DNA from: Rutpela maculata
Taxonomy: Eukaryota; Arthropoda; Insecta; Coleoptera; Cerambycidae
Assembly: GCA_936432065.2 (NCBI GenBank)
Contig: OW386290.2
Span: 52,966,843 to 53,030,842 of the forward strand
DNA length: 64,000 bases
Direction of reading: 5' to 3'
In this document: in pieces, positions 12,240 to 23,424 of the stretch
Position numbering within the stretch: position 1 is the stretch's first letter
How the letters are laid out: every line of letters starts with the position of its first letter
The notes under the pieces: generated by a model
What the model was told of the DNA's origin: nothing
The model's input: the letters and a program-made list of their open reading frames with translations, nothing else
Database searches by the model: none
Made by a program: the position numbers and the translations under genes

Positions 12240-12975
12240 AAATCATTTATTTATTATTAAATAATAAATCATTCGATGGCTGATAGGCTCTCAACAGAGG
12301 GTCAAGGGGGATTAATAGGAGAGGTAGAAAGAAATGGATTTTTAAAAAGGATGTGTTTTTTTAAGGATTGTGTGTTTGATGGTTATAAGTGATGTTAGTC
12401 AAGTAAAGGTGTCTCGTAGATTTGAAGTCGTTCGTAAATTAATTTGTGGGTGTGTGGTATATTGTCGCGTCGTCTTACGTTAGTGATGTTTTGTGTAAGT
12501 GGAGAACTTGTCAGTTTGTAAGTGAAGAATTTTTGCGAAGTCTCGTCGATGTAGTCACGTATCATTTGCACCTCCGTGAGCCTATGCAACTCAGCGATGC
12601 TGATGTAACGAGGTGAATTAGTCAATAGACGCAGTAACTTATTTTGAGTGCGTTGGAGACGCAAACACTGCGCATTTGAAATAATATTCCATGCTGGGCA
12701 GGCATATGTTAAGATATGCCTAAAAATTACTTTATAAAGACAAAGTTTGTTGTCTATTGATAATTTACTACGTCTATTGACTAAAGGATAAAGTTTGCTT
12801 AGAGCCGCATAGGCTTTATTTACAACTTTAGTTATATGAGGTGCAAATGTTAGTCTAGTGTCAAGTGTTAGTCCAAGTAAATTTACTGTTTTTTGTTCTG
12901 TGACGTCATGATTGTCTAGTTTGAGTTTCGTTATAGTTGGATTGCGAGACGAAACTCTTGCCGCTACACCACCAT
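12240..12975 (-). mobile_element. 5'-truncated non-LTR retrotransposon, ORF2 C-terminal part
   Basis: The minus strand keeps one open frame from about 12960 to 12395, about 190 codons of reverse-transcriptase C-terminus. It reads VNLLGLTLDTRLTFAPHI, then LYKVIFRHILTYACPAWN, then LQRTQNKLLRLLTNSPRY and LHRLTEVQMIRDYI, a standard Jockey-clade order (thumb, the P/AW motif, QNK.LR). The palm (YxDD) is missing because of 5' truncation. The frame ends TPLLD at 12395. An AT-rich 3' region ending in TAA-rich tail DNA runs to about 12240. The intact frame suggests a fairly recent insertion. Confidence 0.75.
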
Positions 12976-13293
12976 TTCTTATTACTAAAATTGTTAATGA
13001 GTGTAATATATACCATTAGAAAATTTATTGTGATTATTAGGAAACACACATTAGTAAAATGTATTAAAAAAAAATAGTGATAGGAAATAACATTTCGCAA
13101 GGTTTCTAATTATTACAAACCATAAAAAAATGTAAAAAATATTTTTTTAAATTTTAAACTACTAGTAACTTTTTTATTTACCAATCTATTTTGTTAAAAA
13201 ACAATAGGGTTCTTCCTCTAGCTAACACTAAGTTACTCTACAAATTTCAATACAATCGGATTTTTCTTTCTTGAGTTATTGTGCTTACAAGAA

Positions 13294-13356
13294 ACGTGAC
13301 GGACGGACAGACGGACGGACAGACGGACGGACAGACAGACAGACGGACAGACGGAC
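13294..13356 (+). repeat. (ACGG/ACAG)n microsatellite
   Basis: A run of GACGGACGGACAGACGG-type tetranucleotides about 60 bases long, preceded by GTGCTTACAAGAAACGTGACGG. A similar run at 60868-60920 also follows a conserved non-coding lead-in. Confidence 0.85.
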
Positions 13357-14861
13357 ATTTTGAAAGTTGTTCAGAATTCGTTCACTAACGTAACGATGTA
13401 AAATTTTTTTCTCTACGAACGATATTTACTGATTTAGAAATGTGCCGATCAAATACAATATACTCTTCGTTCTTGCGAAGAGTATAATAAAAGCCCTTCA
13501 AAAAAGTTCTTTTTTCATTGAGAACTATTAAAAAGTATGTACACTTCATGATTATTATGGTTTATTAAGTTGTAGTAACGTGGATTCAAAAAAAAGTACA
13601 TCTCAAATCATTTTAATTTCCTTGCTAGATGATTTTTTTGATAAATATATATATATACTGAAGGCCAGGGGCGCGCCATGCCCCCCCCCCCCCCCCAAGC
13701 CATCCTCCATGAACCAACAATAAAGACACATAATCTCTATCAGTACAAAGCAGTATTCAAAATAAATATTTTGTAATTAATGCCAATATTATCTAGTAGA
13801 AGAATCTATACACATCCGTTTACAACAATTTTCTGAAAAGTTTTCCTCATCCTCTGGAGAGGCCGGTTCTATAGCCCCCCCCACCCGGATGAATTTTCTG
13901 GCTGCACCACTGCTGAAGGCTGTAATTTGCCGAGAACTTGACCTATTGGAAAAAATGTATACTTTTCGAATGTTCAAACACAAATTCGTTTACTAGTATG
14001 CATTTTTTCGAAAATATGAAAATATCATTTCATGATCAGAAATAGCGATTTTCACGATCTTATCCTTATAACTCTATAGTTTTGAATATAAATTCTGGAA
14101 CTTTTCAATACATTAACAAATGTATATAATTGGATATTGTTGAAATGTGGGTAGGTCTACCTGTAATAAATACAATACAGTAAAGGCAGGTGAAAATACA
14201 TGCGAGTGATGGCGCGGCAGATCTGCAGATCCAGCGGTTATGTGTGGTGTCTGTGTATGCGTTCATAATTATATATTTTTCCTCCATACTCACTATTATC
14301 CTCCTGTTCACTAAGAAAAATGTTAAAAATGTGTAATCAGAAAGAGAAAAATGCTTTATTTTACATTTTAGAACTGCTAATATGCATTTAACCGTGCGCT
14401 TGGCAGCATAGAGTGACAAAGTTATTTCACTATTTTTTTCCAGGAATACCGTGGCTTTACACATACATTTTATCATATTTTTTGTTCAGAAACACGTGGT
14501 CTATCCACCTTCATTTTTTATTTTTTCCTACCCTGACTTAATTTCTAAATTTTCAAAAAATGGATGAAAAAAAATAGTTCTTTCACTTTTTTTTATGTTC
14601 TTCATCCGAGCGAAATGTAAACTTTTCAGGATATTATGCTATACACTTTCACGAACTCATTAAAAAAAAACATTATTAATTTTGTAAGTTTTTTTAGATT
14701 CACTATAAAAGTTTCTGTCGTCTTAGTACAGTAAGTGAAGCAGTAAAAATGGTAAAATTCCCGGCCCGAAAACGATGAAAGGAATTTCCTTAATTTTTTT
14801 TGCAATATGCTTTATAAAATACGTATATCAAAATATATTATTACCTGCTTGTTATTTTTAA

Positions 14862-15225
14862 GGGTGGAACCACCCCTAGAAACTGAAAAATTAATAACTT
14901 TTCTAATTTTACGAATAAATTAACAGAAATCCATATGCTTATGTTTCTGAGGTCGCTGAATATGACTGTGAGGTCAAAACTTATGAGACTAAAATATTAA
15001 GGGTTGAAATCACCCTTGAATACTGAAAAATTAATGTCTTCTAATCTTAGGAATAAAATCTCGAAAATCCATCTGAATGTTTTTGAGGTTGCTGAATATG
15101 ATTACGAGGTCAGAACATAGGAAAGACGAAAATATTGAAGGTTTAAACCACCCTTAAATAGTGAAAAATTAATAATTCTTTTAATGTTACAAATAAATTG
15201 ACGAAAATCCATATACTTATGTTTT
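14862..15225. repeat. 138-bp tandem repeat, about 2.7 copies
   Basis: Units start near 14862, 15001 and 15139. Each has a (G)GGT..AA.CACCC...ACTGAAAAATTAAT opening and then AAAATCCAT.TG.....ATGTTT. The two periods are 139 and 138 bases. Confidence 0.75.
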
Positions 15226-15519
15226 TAGTTGGATGGATGGATTAAAAATGGTCACAAAAGAGTATAGTAATCTATAATCTAATTTTATTAAAAATACAGA
15301 TTGTTATAAATAAATCAAATTAATACAATTAAGTAAACTAATTATATAATATTTTTAATCTGCACTCTAAACATGCTAAAATGCAATGCAACACTCTTTT
15401 TCTGCGTACTATTCGAAAAAATAGACGGCTATTGCTCGTTTCTCTACCTCCTATAGACATTTAATATGCGCGTACAAACTGAAAAGTTTCAGCAGTATTT
15501 CAAACTGTCTATCTCTGGA

Positions 15520-15790
15520 ATAGTGTGTCGTAGGAAAAAAAATAAAAACCCAAACTTTTCGTTTTTTTATAAGCTTCATTTCATTCTTATATCATGTTTT
15601 TATAAATCTTCTAGTTTTTATAGAGATATTTCAATTTTAAATACATAATTTTCTGGCGTATGCGCTCAAGCGTCATCTTTAAACCTTTATATCTCTAGAA
15701 CAGTGTGTCGTAGTAAAATAAAAAAAAAACAAACTTTTCTTTTTTTTATAAGCTTCATTTTTGTACTCTTATCATTTTTTATAAAAAAAT
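15520..15790. repeat. 180-bp direct repeat, two copies
   Basis: GTGTGTCGTAG(G/T)AAAA and CAAACTTTTC(G/T)TTTTTTATAAGC recur at about 15523 and 15703. The open frames 15466-15648 and 15703-15966 arise from this repeat and are not genes. Confidence 0.6.
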
Positions 15791-16205
15791 ATTTTCTGAG
15801 CAATTTTCAAAAACTAGACTTTTTTCAAAAAATTATAAAAATTTTCATAATTAAAAATGGGTACAGAATGAAAAATAATTATTTTGGAAATTCTAAAAAA
15901 TTTGAGCATGTTAGTAATAATATACATTACCGATATCTAGAAGTATACTTAAAAAATTTGAATTAATAAAGAAATTAGAGCAATAAGACTAAAAAAAATG
16001 GCGCATATGTTTTTAAATGCTCTACTTTTTTGTTTGTAACTTTTTTAAAAGGTCGTAATACGTCTCAATCGAAAGAAAATTTCAATACCTTTAATTTTTA
16101 CAATTTTACAATTTTTCTCATAATGTAGATTTTGAGTAATTTTAGATTTTAACGTCGTATATTTTTTTTGAATGTTTCGGCGCCATTTTAAAAATGCCAT
16201 ATTTC

Positions 16206-16359
16206 CAGTGGCGGCTCGTGACATTGTCTGCAGAGGAGGCTTGATATTTTGAAAGACAATTAGAGAAATTTGTACAAGTGAAAGATATTAATTTGGAAGA
16301 TTGTAAGGTATGCTACTCTTCCAAAGGGAGGCTCAGCCTCCCCTGACGAGCCGCCACTG
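16206..16359. mobile_element. 154-bp hAT-type MITE
   Basis: Terminal inverted repeats CAGTGGCGGCTCGT and ACGAGCCGCCACTG bound a 154-base non-coding core. The 8 bases before (CATATTTC, 16198-16205) are repeated exactly after it (16360-16367). An 8-bp duplication is diagnostic of hAT transposition. Confidence 0.85.
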
Positions 16360-16769
16360 CATATTTCCAATACTAAACGTAAACGCTTTAATTTTGTACC
16401 TTTGCATTTTTTTTATTAAAGTCCACATTTTTCGAGTAATTTAAAAAAAACGTCTAGAAATACTGATTTAGGGGGAGAAAATTGCAATTTACAGTTCGCA
16501 ATATCTCGAAAAATATGCATTTTAGCAAAAAAGTGTTATAAGACCTTTCTTTCTTATAATTTGATTCTCTATCCGATAATGTGTATTTTTTGTTTTTTTT
16601 TGCGACAACCCCTGAGAAGGGGTGGGGACCACCCCTAACCAAAAAGCAGGAAAAATGACAATACAGATTATTATCTACATACTTTATGAAGCACGTTGAA
16701 GAAAAAAAATTGGAAATTCATTACATCGTTTTCGGGCTGAGATTTAAAAGCTTCACTTACTGTACTATC

Positions 16770-17284
16770 TGGGCTATTACTACAAAGGAGTAATGAGGGC
16801 AGAGATAATTACAAAAATATGCAGTGAATTACAAATCGTGAAATATTGATAATAATAGAGAAAAATAGTTTAAATAAAAGTTGTAGCTTTTTCATTTTCT
16901 GCAGTATTGGTAATACCCAATTTTAGGGTAGAACTAACAGGGAAGGAGACAATTAAGAAAAACCTATTTCTACCGTCATTTTTTTAACATGGCGGCCGTA
17001 GCGCGGGCAAGATATTTTTGTGGAAAATATCAATTAATGGTTGGGGTAAACTCTCTATAGTATATAAAAAAGAAAACATCTTGTATGAATTATTCGTGAG
17101 GACCCCCGTATTTTTCTCTACGCTGTTTTAATATTGTATTTGAACGTAATAATTATTTTTAAAATAAAATAAAAAAAATTAAAGAACCCCTTTTACTCTT
17201 GAACTCTTATAAATCTTTAAAAAAGAATAAATAATCTTCTTGTAATGCAGCTACAAAAGTACCTACCAAAAAATTACACAGGCC
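16770..17284. other. No recognised feature
   Basis: AT-rich non-coding sequence between two repeat blocks. Contains ATGGCGGCCGTAGCGCGGGC near 16989, reminiscent of the GGCGGCCGT core in the ends of the 18.5-kb element, but nothing else was supported. Confidence 0.4.
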
Positions 17285-17650
17285 CACAAAAAAAAACGGC
17301 TGCCCAAGGAATCACTACTTCCACATTCCGATTTTCTATCCAAGTCACACAACGAAAAAATTTTGTATCTGGAAATAATTGTTTATGGAACGTTAATAAT
17401 ATAATATTTGAAATCCTCTACCCCAAAAACCCATAAAACGATACCCCCTGTGAAGGGGGTGGGAGTGGGGGATGGATAAAGTAAAAAAATATTTTGAGGT
17501 TTCTGGTTCTTGTACACACACTAAATCACATTTTTCTTTCATCCCATTTAATAATGGGGTGGAGGTGGTAATGGGGGTGGCTAATGCCAACATTTTTTTG
17601 AGACCTTAGCTTCTCTTGTCTATACTAAATATCAATTTTATGAACTCTAT
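17285..17650. repeat. Dispersed repeat, copy 1 (copy 2 at 60322-60686)
   Basis: This block shares long near-identical runs with 60322-60686: GCTGCCCAAGGAATCACTAC, TATTTGAAATCCTCTACCCC, TTTTGAGGTTTCTGGTTCTT and GCTTCTCTTGT. Same orientation, roughly 90% alike by eye. No coding signal. Class unknown. Confidence 0.8.
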
Positions 17651-18510
17651 GGTACACACTTTATGTGAATCAGTTACGTAATGTCTTGCTGGTAGCGCCC
17701 CAATTCTTATTTAATTTAGTATACAATTATTTTAAGTTCTGTTTTAATTTATATAGCCGCATAGTCTGTCTTTTAGTCGGGTATATTTTAAAATTATTTA
17801 TTAGGTACTTTGCTCGGTTATTTGGCATGTCCCCAGCCAGAAAGCTTTATCTGAATTAGATCAATATAATTTAATAATCCTCTTGATTCTAAAGCACTTG
17901 AATAATTACAAAGATTAAGCTAAGCTGATTTTTTAGAATTTTTGACTGAATCCTACAATTTTCCCCCACCAATTTTATTTCAATTTTGTATCGACTCTCC
18001 ATTTTTCATACTTACGAATCAATTGTCAAAATCTTTTCATACTGATTTTTCATCACTTCCCCACGAGCAAACTGTATCAAATTTTATCAAAATCGGGGTA
18101 ATTTGAATTTATAATCGCATTCTGACACCCTTGTACCTTAAATATTACATTTTATTTACTGAGCTCTTGTAATTTTATCTTATCAAAGCATTTCAATAAT
18201 TTTTGGTTATGTTATTGTGTAACTAACTAAATATTACTTTTTTTTAAATTTAAGTAAATGTTCCTAAAAAAACATAAATTAAAATATCTCAAAAGGATAT
18301 TACATAATTGGATATTATGGTTAGATCAATTGCAATGAGCTCTATTAATACCCTCTTAAAGACATTCATCCACTTACCAATCACCCTGTATATTACCTGA
18401 CTATATGCCTTTGTATCGTGGACTGTCGTAGAGCTTTTGACAATATGAAATGTGGCACACTGTAAGCTTATTGGAAATGGGGACACACAAATATTTGTTC
18501 TTTATTATTA
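17651..18510. other. No recognised feature
   Basis: AT-rich, without convincing coding frames, repeats or RNA genes. Confidence 0.4.
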
Positions 18511-20946
18511 ATAGTCCAGCCGGATGGTAAATAATCGTGCACGTCAAGCAAAAAAAATGAAACTTGGCATACTTATAGATAATAGCGTATACTTCAATTT
18601 TAAGGTTAGAGCCCACTCAAGAATCCAAAATGGCGGCCGTGGCGGCGGTTTTTCAAAATGGCCGCCGTAATTGCAAAAAGTTTGATATCTTCGTCAGCTT
18701 TAGCTGTATTCATACAGGATTTTCACAGAATCCTACTAAATTAACATGGAGAACGCCGACTTTGCAATAAAAAGTGGAATTTTCTTTAAGGAAATATCAC
18801 TTAGTCAGTATGTTGACTATTTATGGGGATAACTGTATTTTTAAATCAAATCAATTAATTAATTATTATTAATCTAATTAATTTATGAACTGTTCGGCTC
18901 GCATCCACCACAAAAGCAAAGTTCACTGCAGGGCAAATTAGCTTTTCCATATCTGCAGCTTCTTGATGAGCAGCCTTTCTTGCACCTGCACTTCAACACT
19001 TCTCTGCATGTCTTTGATGCTGGAGGCAGCGTCATCCATTTGATCTGATAAAAGACGAGACATATAAGGTAAATTAAATGTCAAGGGAATACATTTTAAA
19101 ATTGCAATGTACCTACATTAAATTGAAATTGGATGCGCCTATACGAAAAACGTACACTCACTTCCTAGTTTCCGTCTGATGACTTTTTCCATCCAAAGTC
19201 CGCAGGTGAGGGTAAAACTGGACTTTGCAGTAAAGCTTGCCCCCATATATGTCCAGCCTTATATGCCACACGTAGGGTATGTTGGCGCAATGCGTCCTGA
19301 GCAGGTGATATGTTTTCAATCTGCCGGTTTTTGTGCACGAACATGATGTGCTGTGCGACGTTCACTGAATCTTCTGAACTTGTTCTGTCATACATGAGTA
19401 CCACAAATAGTTCTATGTTTGAGAAACAGGAACTTACTTTTGTCAGTTCTGGGGTTTGGGAAAGTGCCTTCAAAGCCGTTGTTATTGCGGGAAAGCTGGA
19501 CTACGTCGTCCAGGCTGCTTGTTTTCTTTTTCCCAGAAAAGAGGACGTTGTGTCACAGCCTAATAGCGTATGAAATGCCATCAGGGCTTTATATTTCTCA
19601 ACTGCTAAATTATCAGCAATAACTGTTGCATTAATATACCTGGAGAATAAAAGTACCAAAATTATAAAGACATTATTACTTCACAAGAAATAAAAACGAC
19701 CGCACTCACCTGAATGATTTCCCTACAGAGAAAGCGATGTCAAGGTGATCGCAATTCAGTTTTTTCGCGAGTCTGACTGCCAGTACCACAACGTCTGAGT
19801 CTACGGACCTGATCAGCAAATTGTGGGCTCCGAGACTCCATGATGGGCGTGCAGGAAGATGCGCGTGTCAGCTTCCTCTTCGTTGCATGGGGATAGTCCT
19901 GAAATGTCTATTTCATTGCAGTTGCTTGTGATGCCTTGTCCATTTGTGACTATTACTATTCCGGGAAATTTAATTGTTGGGAGATGTGTAGCCAAGAGTT
20001 GAAACAGTTCTTCTTTGTTTTGATTCAACCTAAGAAAACCTTTCCAATCCTTCGGGACACGTTTGGTGAGTTCCACACGCCAACGAGTTCCGTCCACCCT
20101 CTTCTTCCGCGTACTTTGCCTTTAAACTATCCGTGTGATATGAATCAAAAACGACATCAACTCGTCGGACTGTAAGGCGGAACTGCTTGAGGACGTAATC
20201 TGAAAATTTTTTTACTTAATTTTGGAATGTGTCGTCTCCGATAGGGCTGATCACGATCACAATGGCCGCTCCATCTAGCAAAACAAAATCGTAGCCTTGG
20301 ACAAAATCATCATCAATCCAGTATATCTGATTTTTGGCCTAATCTGATTCGACCGTAATCCGAAAGTGACACTGGATATGAATGATTCTCATGCCTAAGG
20401 AAGTCTTCAAGATCGCCTCCACGGATTTGACATCCAATGTACAGTCGTAAGAAAAGGCTTCTGTCTTCTTTAAGAGAGTCGATTTCAAGTTTCTCCCGTT
20501 TCTTTGGTTTGTTTTCTAAATTTACCATCTTATACCGTGTTTTTAAGACATTTTTACCTAAACTATCGCACAAGCATCATTGCTTAAAACGTATTAAAAA
20601 TTTCTCTCACCTGCCATTTCTTTTCTCAATTTAATTGAAATAAATAGGCAAGATACTAAGTACGGGTTTTGAACAACTAAAAATGTATTTTCATTGCAAA
20701 AATCGGCAATCTTCATGTCGATTTACTTAGATTATGTGAAAATCCTACATTAATACGGCGAAGACTGCCAGAGATATAGTTTATTTTGCATTTTCGGCGG
20801 CCATTTTGAAAAATCGCCGCCACGGCCGCCATTTTGGATTTTCTTAAAATTGAAGTATACATTACTGTTCACAAATGTACCAAGTTTCATGATTTTTGCT
20901 TTAAGGGCACGATTACCTTTGATTTTGCAATAATCGGCCGGACTAT
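18511..20946 (-). mobile_element. Complete 2.4-kb TIR DNA transposon
   Basis: Left 18511-18770 and right 20690-20946 are inverted, about 255 bases each. The order from the outside is ATAGTCC(A/G)GCCG, ATGAAACTTGG, GTATACTTCAATTTTAAG, ATCCAAAATGGCGGCCGTGG, AAAATGGCCGCCG, then GGATTTTCACA. ATTA precedes the left end and follows the right end, a candidate 4-bp target duplication. The interior is one minus-strand multi-exon gene of the FEN1/XPG-like family. The gene-bearing TIR structure argues that this family is a true transposon. Confidence 0.8.
18883..20573 (-). pseudogene. FEN1/XPG-like transposon nuclease gene with Cys-rich tail, decayed
   Basis: Near full-length gene in at least four exons. 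N-terminal part (20313-20573): SLFLRLYIGCQIRGGDLEDF, then HENHSYPVSLSDYG. Then, in a shifted frame, YDFVLLDGAAIV and (after about 20205) VDVVFDSYHTDSLKAK. The block 19813-20097 runs KDWKGFLRLNQNKEELFQLL to CNEEEADTRIFLHAHH. After another frame change comes LLIRSVDSDVVVLAVRLAKK. A GT-AG intron (19640-19709) leads to AFHTLLGCDTTSSFLGKRKQ. A second intron (19045-19161) precedes the last exon: WMTLPPAS and cysteine pairs CRCKKGCSSRSCRYGKANLPC..LCFCGGC. Acidic motifs LLDG, VVFD, EEAD, DSD and GCD follow the metal-ligand order of FEN1/XPG nucleases; this is my inference. Lesions: TAG for Trp at 19501-19503 and just before the donor near 19165, plus frame breaks near 20315, 20110 and 19840. Confidence 0.72.
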
Positions 20947-21027
20947 ATTAAAAAATGCTGTTTTGGAGACAACACTAATTCCGACAAATGTAATGTAGGC
21001 AAAGGTGTCAGGCAGGTTGTGCCCTGT

Positions 21028-21222
21028 CAGGGCTAGCCTTAGTTCCTCAAGCGCCCTCGTCGTCGTCCTCATCTCAAAATTAATGAGCGAGGGGGGGGGC
21101 TGAAATCCAAAATACATTTTTTTTTCGTCATAAATTTTACTCAAAAAAAAAGTATATTGAGCTCTTGGCCCCCTTATATTCGGCTCGTGGCGCTCCCTGG
21201 GGTGCCCCAAAGGCCGGCCCTG
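21028..21222. mobile_element. 195-bp hAT-like MITE
   Basis: Ends CAGGGCTAGCCTTAG and (reversed) CAGGGCCGGCCTTTG. Flanks TGCCCTGT (21020-21027) and TGCTCTGT (21223-21230) match 7 of 8, consistent with an aged 8-bp hAT duplication. No coding capacity. Confidence 0.6.
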
Positions 21223-21259
21223 TGCTCTGTTGTGACGCGATGTGTACTAGAGGATATGC

Positions 21260-22050
21260 AGGGTGGAGTAGCTATGTGTGCAACCAAGATTTCTAACAGA
21301 TTTACAGATGATAGCGAAGTCGAACTCATACAACTGCTAGATAGGCTTCAGAAAGTAAGCTCGATTATGGTAAATTAAAACAAAACAAAAATTACGACTG
21401 TGGACTAAGCAAATCATAACTACCCAGACACGTTAAAGGTAGGTGACTGTGAGGTAGTAAACAAGATGTTATACCTTGGAGCCCTTGCGGACAATACTGA
21501 CAGCTGCAAATATGAAATTCGACGGAGAATACAGATGACAAGATCGGAAATATGCCAGTTGAGCAAAATTTGGCGTGATAGAAATATTACAAAATGCCAA
21601 AAGGTCTGATTTGCTAACGCCCCAGTTTTCTCAATCTTTGCTTCTGACACATGGAGAATTAAGGAAACACGATGTGAATCTAGAGATGTTTGCTATGAAT
21701 TTCCTCGACAGCCCATCGCACTAATGGCTCGATTCTCTAAAAAATAGTCCCCAAAAGTGTCTCTCCAACATCGTATTTTCCCGAAACCTACATTTTTGGC
21801 CACATCTACTAGAGAGAAGACAATATAGAATAGTCGATAGTTCAAGGAAAACCAGATGGCAATAGATGAAGAGGATGCCCTCCAAAACATTGGGATGATG
21901 TCATTAAGGAGCTTTGGTGAGATTATGGGCCATACAGCAAGTGGATGTCAAGTAGAATAATGCATGGATCACTAAACGTCTGGCAAGATGTTGTGAATAA
22001 AAAGTAAAAGAAGAAGAAGGCGAAGAAGAAGAAGAAGAGGTACTCTTATC
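21260..22050 (+). mobile_element. 5'-truncated non-LTR retrotransposon with GAA-rich tail
   Basis: A broken ORF2 C-terminal part. RFTDDSEVELIQLLDRLQKVSS covers the region after the palm motif. Then come VNKMLYLGALADNTDSCKYEIRRRI and WRDRNITKCQK, matching the usual YLGA.....C..EIRRRI.....W..RNI order of RTE/CR1-like elements common in insects. Later frames drift (RCESRDVCYEF, DEEDALQNIGMM). The end is a purine run (GAAGAAGAAG, 22003-22038), the microsatellite tail. Several stops; inactive. Confidence 0.65.
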
Positions 22051-22109
22051 TTGCCTAATGTATTTAGGTTTGACGCCTAATAATTTTCTCCAATATATTG
22101 AGCTTTCCA

Positions 22110-22690
22110 ACTGGATCTCGTAAATGTTTGGATATGTTTTTAGCCGCTTTCCAGCTCATCTTAATAACCTTCTTAAGTCTATGAGATCTAGATTTGTCTG
22201 AGCGATGGAGAGGTGCCCTACAGTTTATAGTTGCATCCGAACCATTCGTTGAAGATTTTTTAAAATGAAAAATTATTTAGCTCCATCTGAGGCCCGAACC
22301 TACTTTGTTAGGTACGCCTAGAGTGCAAACTAGACACGCTTACTATTCAGTTACTGACCTTTTCGGAAATATAAAATATAAATCTAATATGTGCATGAAA
22401 TTTTATTTTCTGATGAAAAGAGGCTACTAATAAAATGATGTGTTCAAATTTCAAGCAAGTTTTTCTGTAAATTTAGGGGGCATTTCAAATGATAATCCAA
22501 TTGGTCCGTTTACTTTGGAACTCCTGGTGATGTTACGCTCAATGTGAGCTTATAATGAAGCCTCAAATGTGGCCTAGAATGTGGCCTTAAGATGGTTTAT
22601 GCAAGATGTGGCACCCGTTATTTTCACTATGAAGGTTTTTCCAAAGGTGGAGGGGTAAAAATGGATCGAAGGAGAGTAACGATATTTTTT
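22110..22690. other. No recognised feature
   Basis: Non-coding sequence between a LINE tail and the 3' flank of the next predicted exon. Confidence 0.4.
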
Positions 22691-22890
22691 ATTTATTATC
22701 ATAACATTGTTCTTGTATTTGTTTTTCCAAAATGAAAAATAGTAAATTAGTATATTTCAATGAACAATAAATAATTTAAATCTAGAATTCTTTGGCGTTT
22801 CCACAGATCTTAGATATAAAATTAACATTATATTTTCATCTTCAACATCTCTCTGAGAGAGTGTTAGTATAACTCATGCGTGTAAATATT

Positions 22891-23258
22891 CTAAATTCGC
22901 CACTGCTGAGTCTCAGTGACACCAATTTCATCGTCTTCTTCTTCTTCTGGTATATCGTCATATCTATTTGGATAATCATATTGTTGACTTGCCCTAGAAA
23001 TAGCTGGTTGACTCTGAGAGTCTCGTTGGCTTTCAGTCGCTGGAAAATCCAAATTATAATTATTATGGCTAGAGCTAGTCGTCACATTAGGAAAATCAAA
23101 ATGTTGGGTGTATCGAAGTTCTTGTGGTTGAGTTGCGTGAAGATCCAGGAGATTATCTTCCTGCTCCATGTTAGTTGGTTTTTGTGGAGGAGGATCTAGC
23201 AAAAAACTGTATGGTGATTGTGAGTTGGGTTGTTCTGATGAGTCCTTGTTTTCCGATT
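22891..23258 (-). CDS. Unassigned 3'-terminal coding exon, acidic low-complexity
   Basis: An acceptor TTTATTTTTCAG precedes an open frame of about 122 codons that ends at 22891. A minus-strand AATAAA cluster near 22688-22696 gives a 3' UTR of about 200 bases. The protein part is rich in Ser, Gln, Asn and Pro, with YSFLLDPPPQKP early, a Q/S-rich centre (ATESQRDSQSQPAIS) and a strongly acidic stretch IPEEEEDDEIG before TQQWRI. I recognise no family. It could be a host gene's last exon, or the accessory DNA-binding protein of a transposon. Upstream exons were not found, because unrelated mobile elements occupy the next 4 kb. Confidence 0.42.
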
Positions 23259-23424
23259 CTGAAAAATAAATCAAAATGTTCTAATAATATAAGAATAACA
23301 ATAATAGTAATATTTTTCTACCCAGAAAAAATAAAAAGCAACAATCGTTCGAAAAATACTATTTCATTTCAAAATGATTATACAGGCACATACAAGAAAA
23401 GTCAATTTTCTGAGGTTTCTCATG

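Larger units (their letters stand above)
11758..13490. mobile_element. Nested element with short ATTATACTCTTCGC ends
   Basis: ATTATACTCTTCGC at the left is inverted as GCGAAGAGTATAAT at the right (about 13476-13490), and the same motif recurs at 11812-11826. Near the left end, the minus strand carries a B-box-like GGGTTCGATCCC. The right portion contains a microsatellite, and a LINE has inserted inside. TA duplication is possible but not certain. Class unresolved. Confidence 0.45.
11240..14700. mobile_element. Inverted-repeat element with about 250-bp arms
   Basis: About 11250-11487 is inverted at about 14423-14695. Shared blocks include AATGAGTTCGTGAAA, AGTTTACATTTC, AAGTCA(A/G)GGTAGGAAAAAAT and AAAGCCACGGTATTCCTGG. 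No coding capacity of its own was recognised. A younger element sits inside at 11758-13490. Confidence 0.6.
14728..16768. mobile_element. TIR element, TACAGTAAGTGAAGC ends, no gene seen
   Basis: Left 14728-14830 (TACAGTAAGTGAAGC, then GCCCGAAAACGATG, then GCTTTATAAA) is inverted at about 16674-16768. The 2.04-kb interior is mainly tandem and direct repeats and AT-rich spacer, with no recognisable transposase, so it is likely non-autonomous. A hAT-type MITE is nested at 16206. Confidence 0.65.

Noticed and set aside
13294..13356. Regular short repeats resembling a CRISPR array
   Set aside because: Simple tetranucleotide repeat without spacers, in a eukaryotic genome.
14105..14476. 123-codon minus frame
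   Set aside because: Partly in the arm of an inverted-repeat element; composition and motifs do not support a gene.
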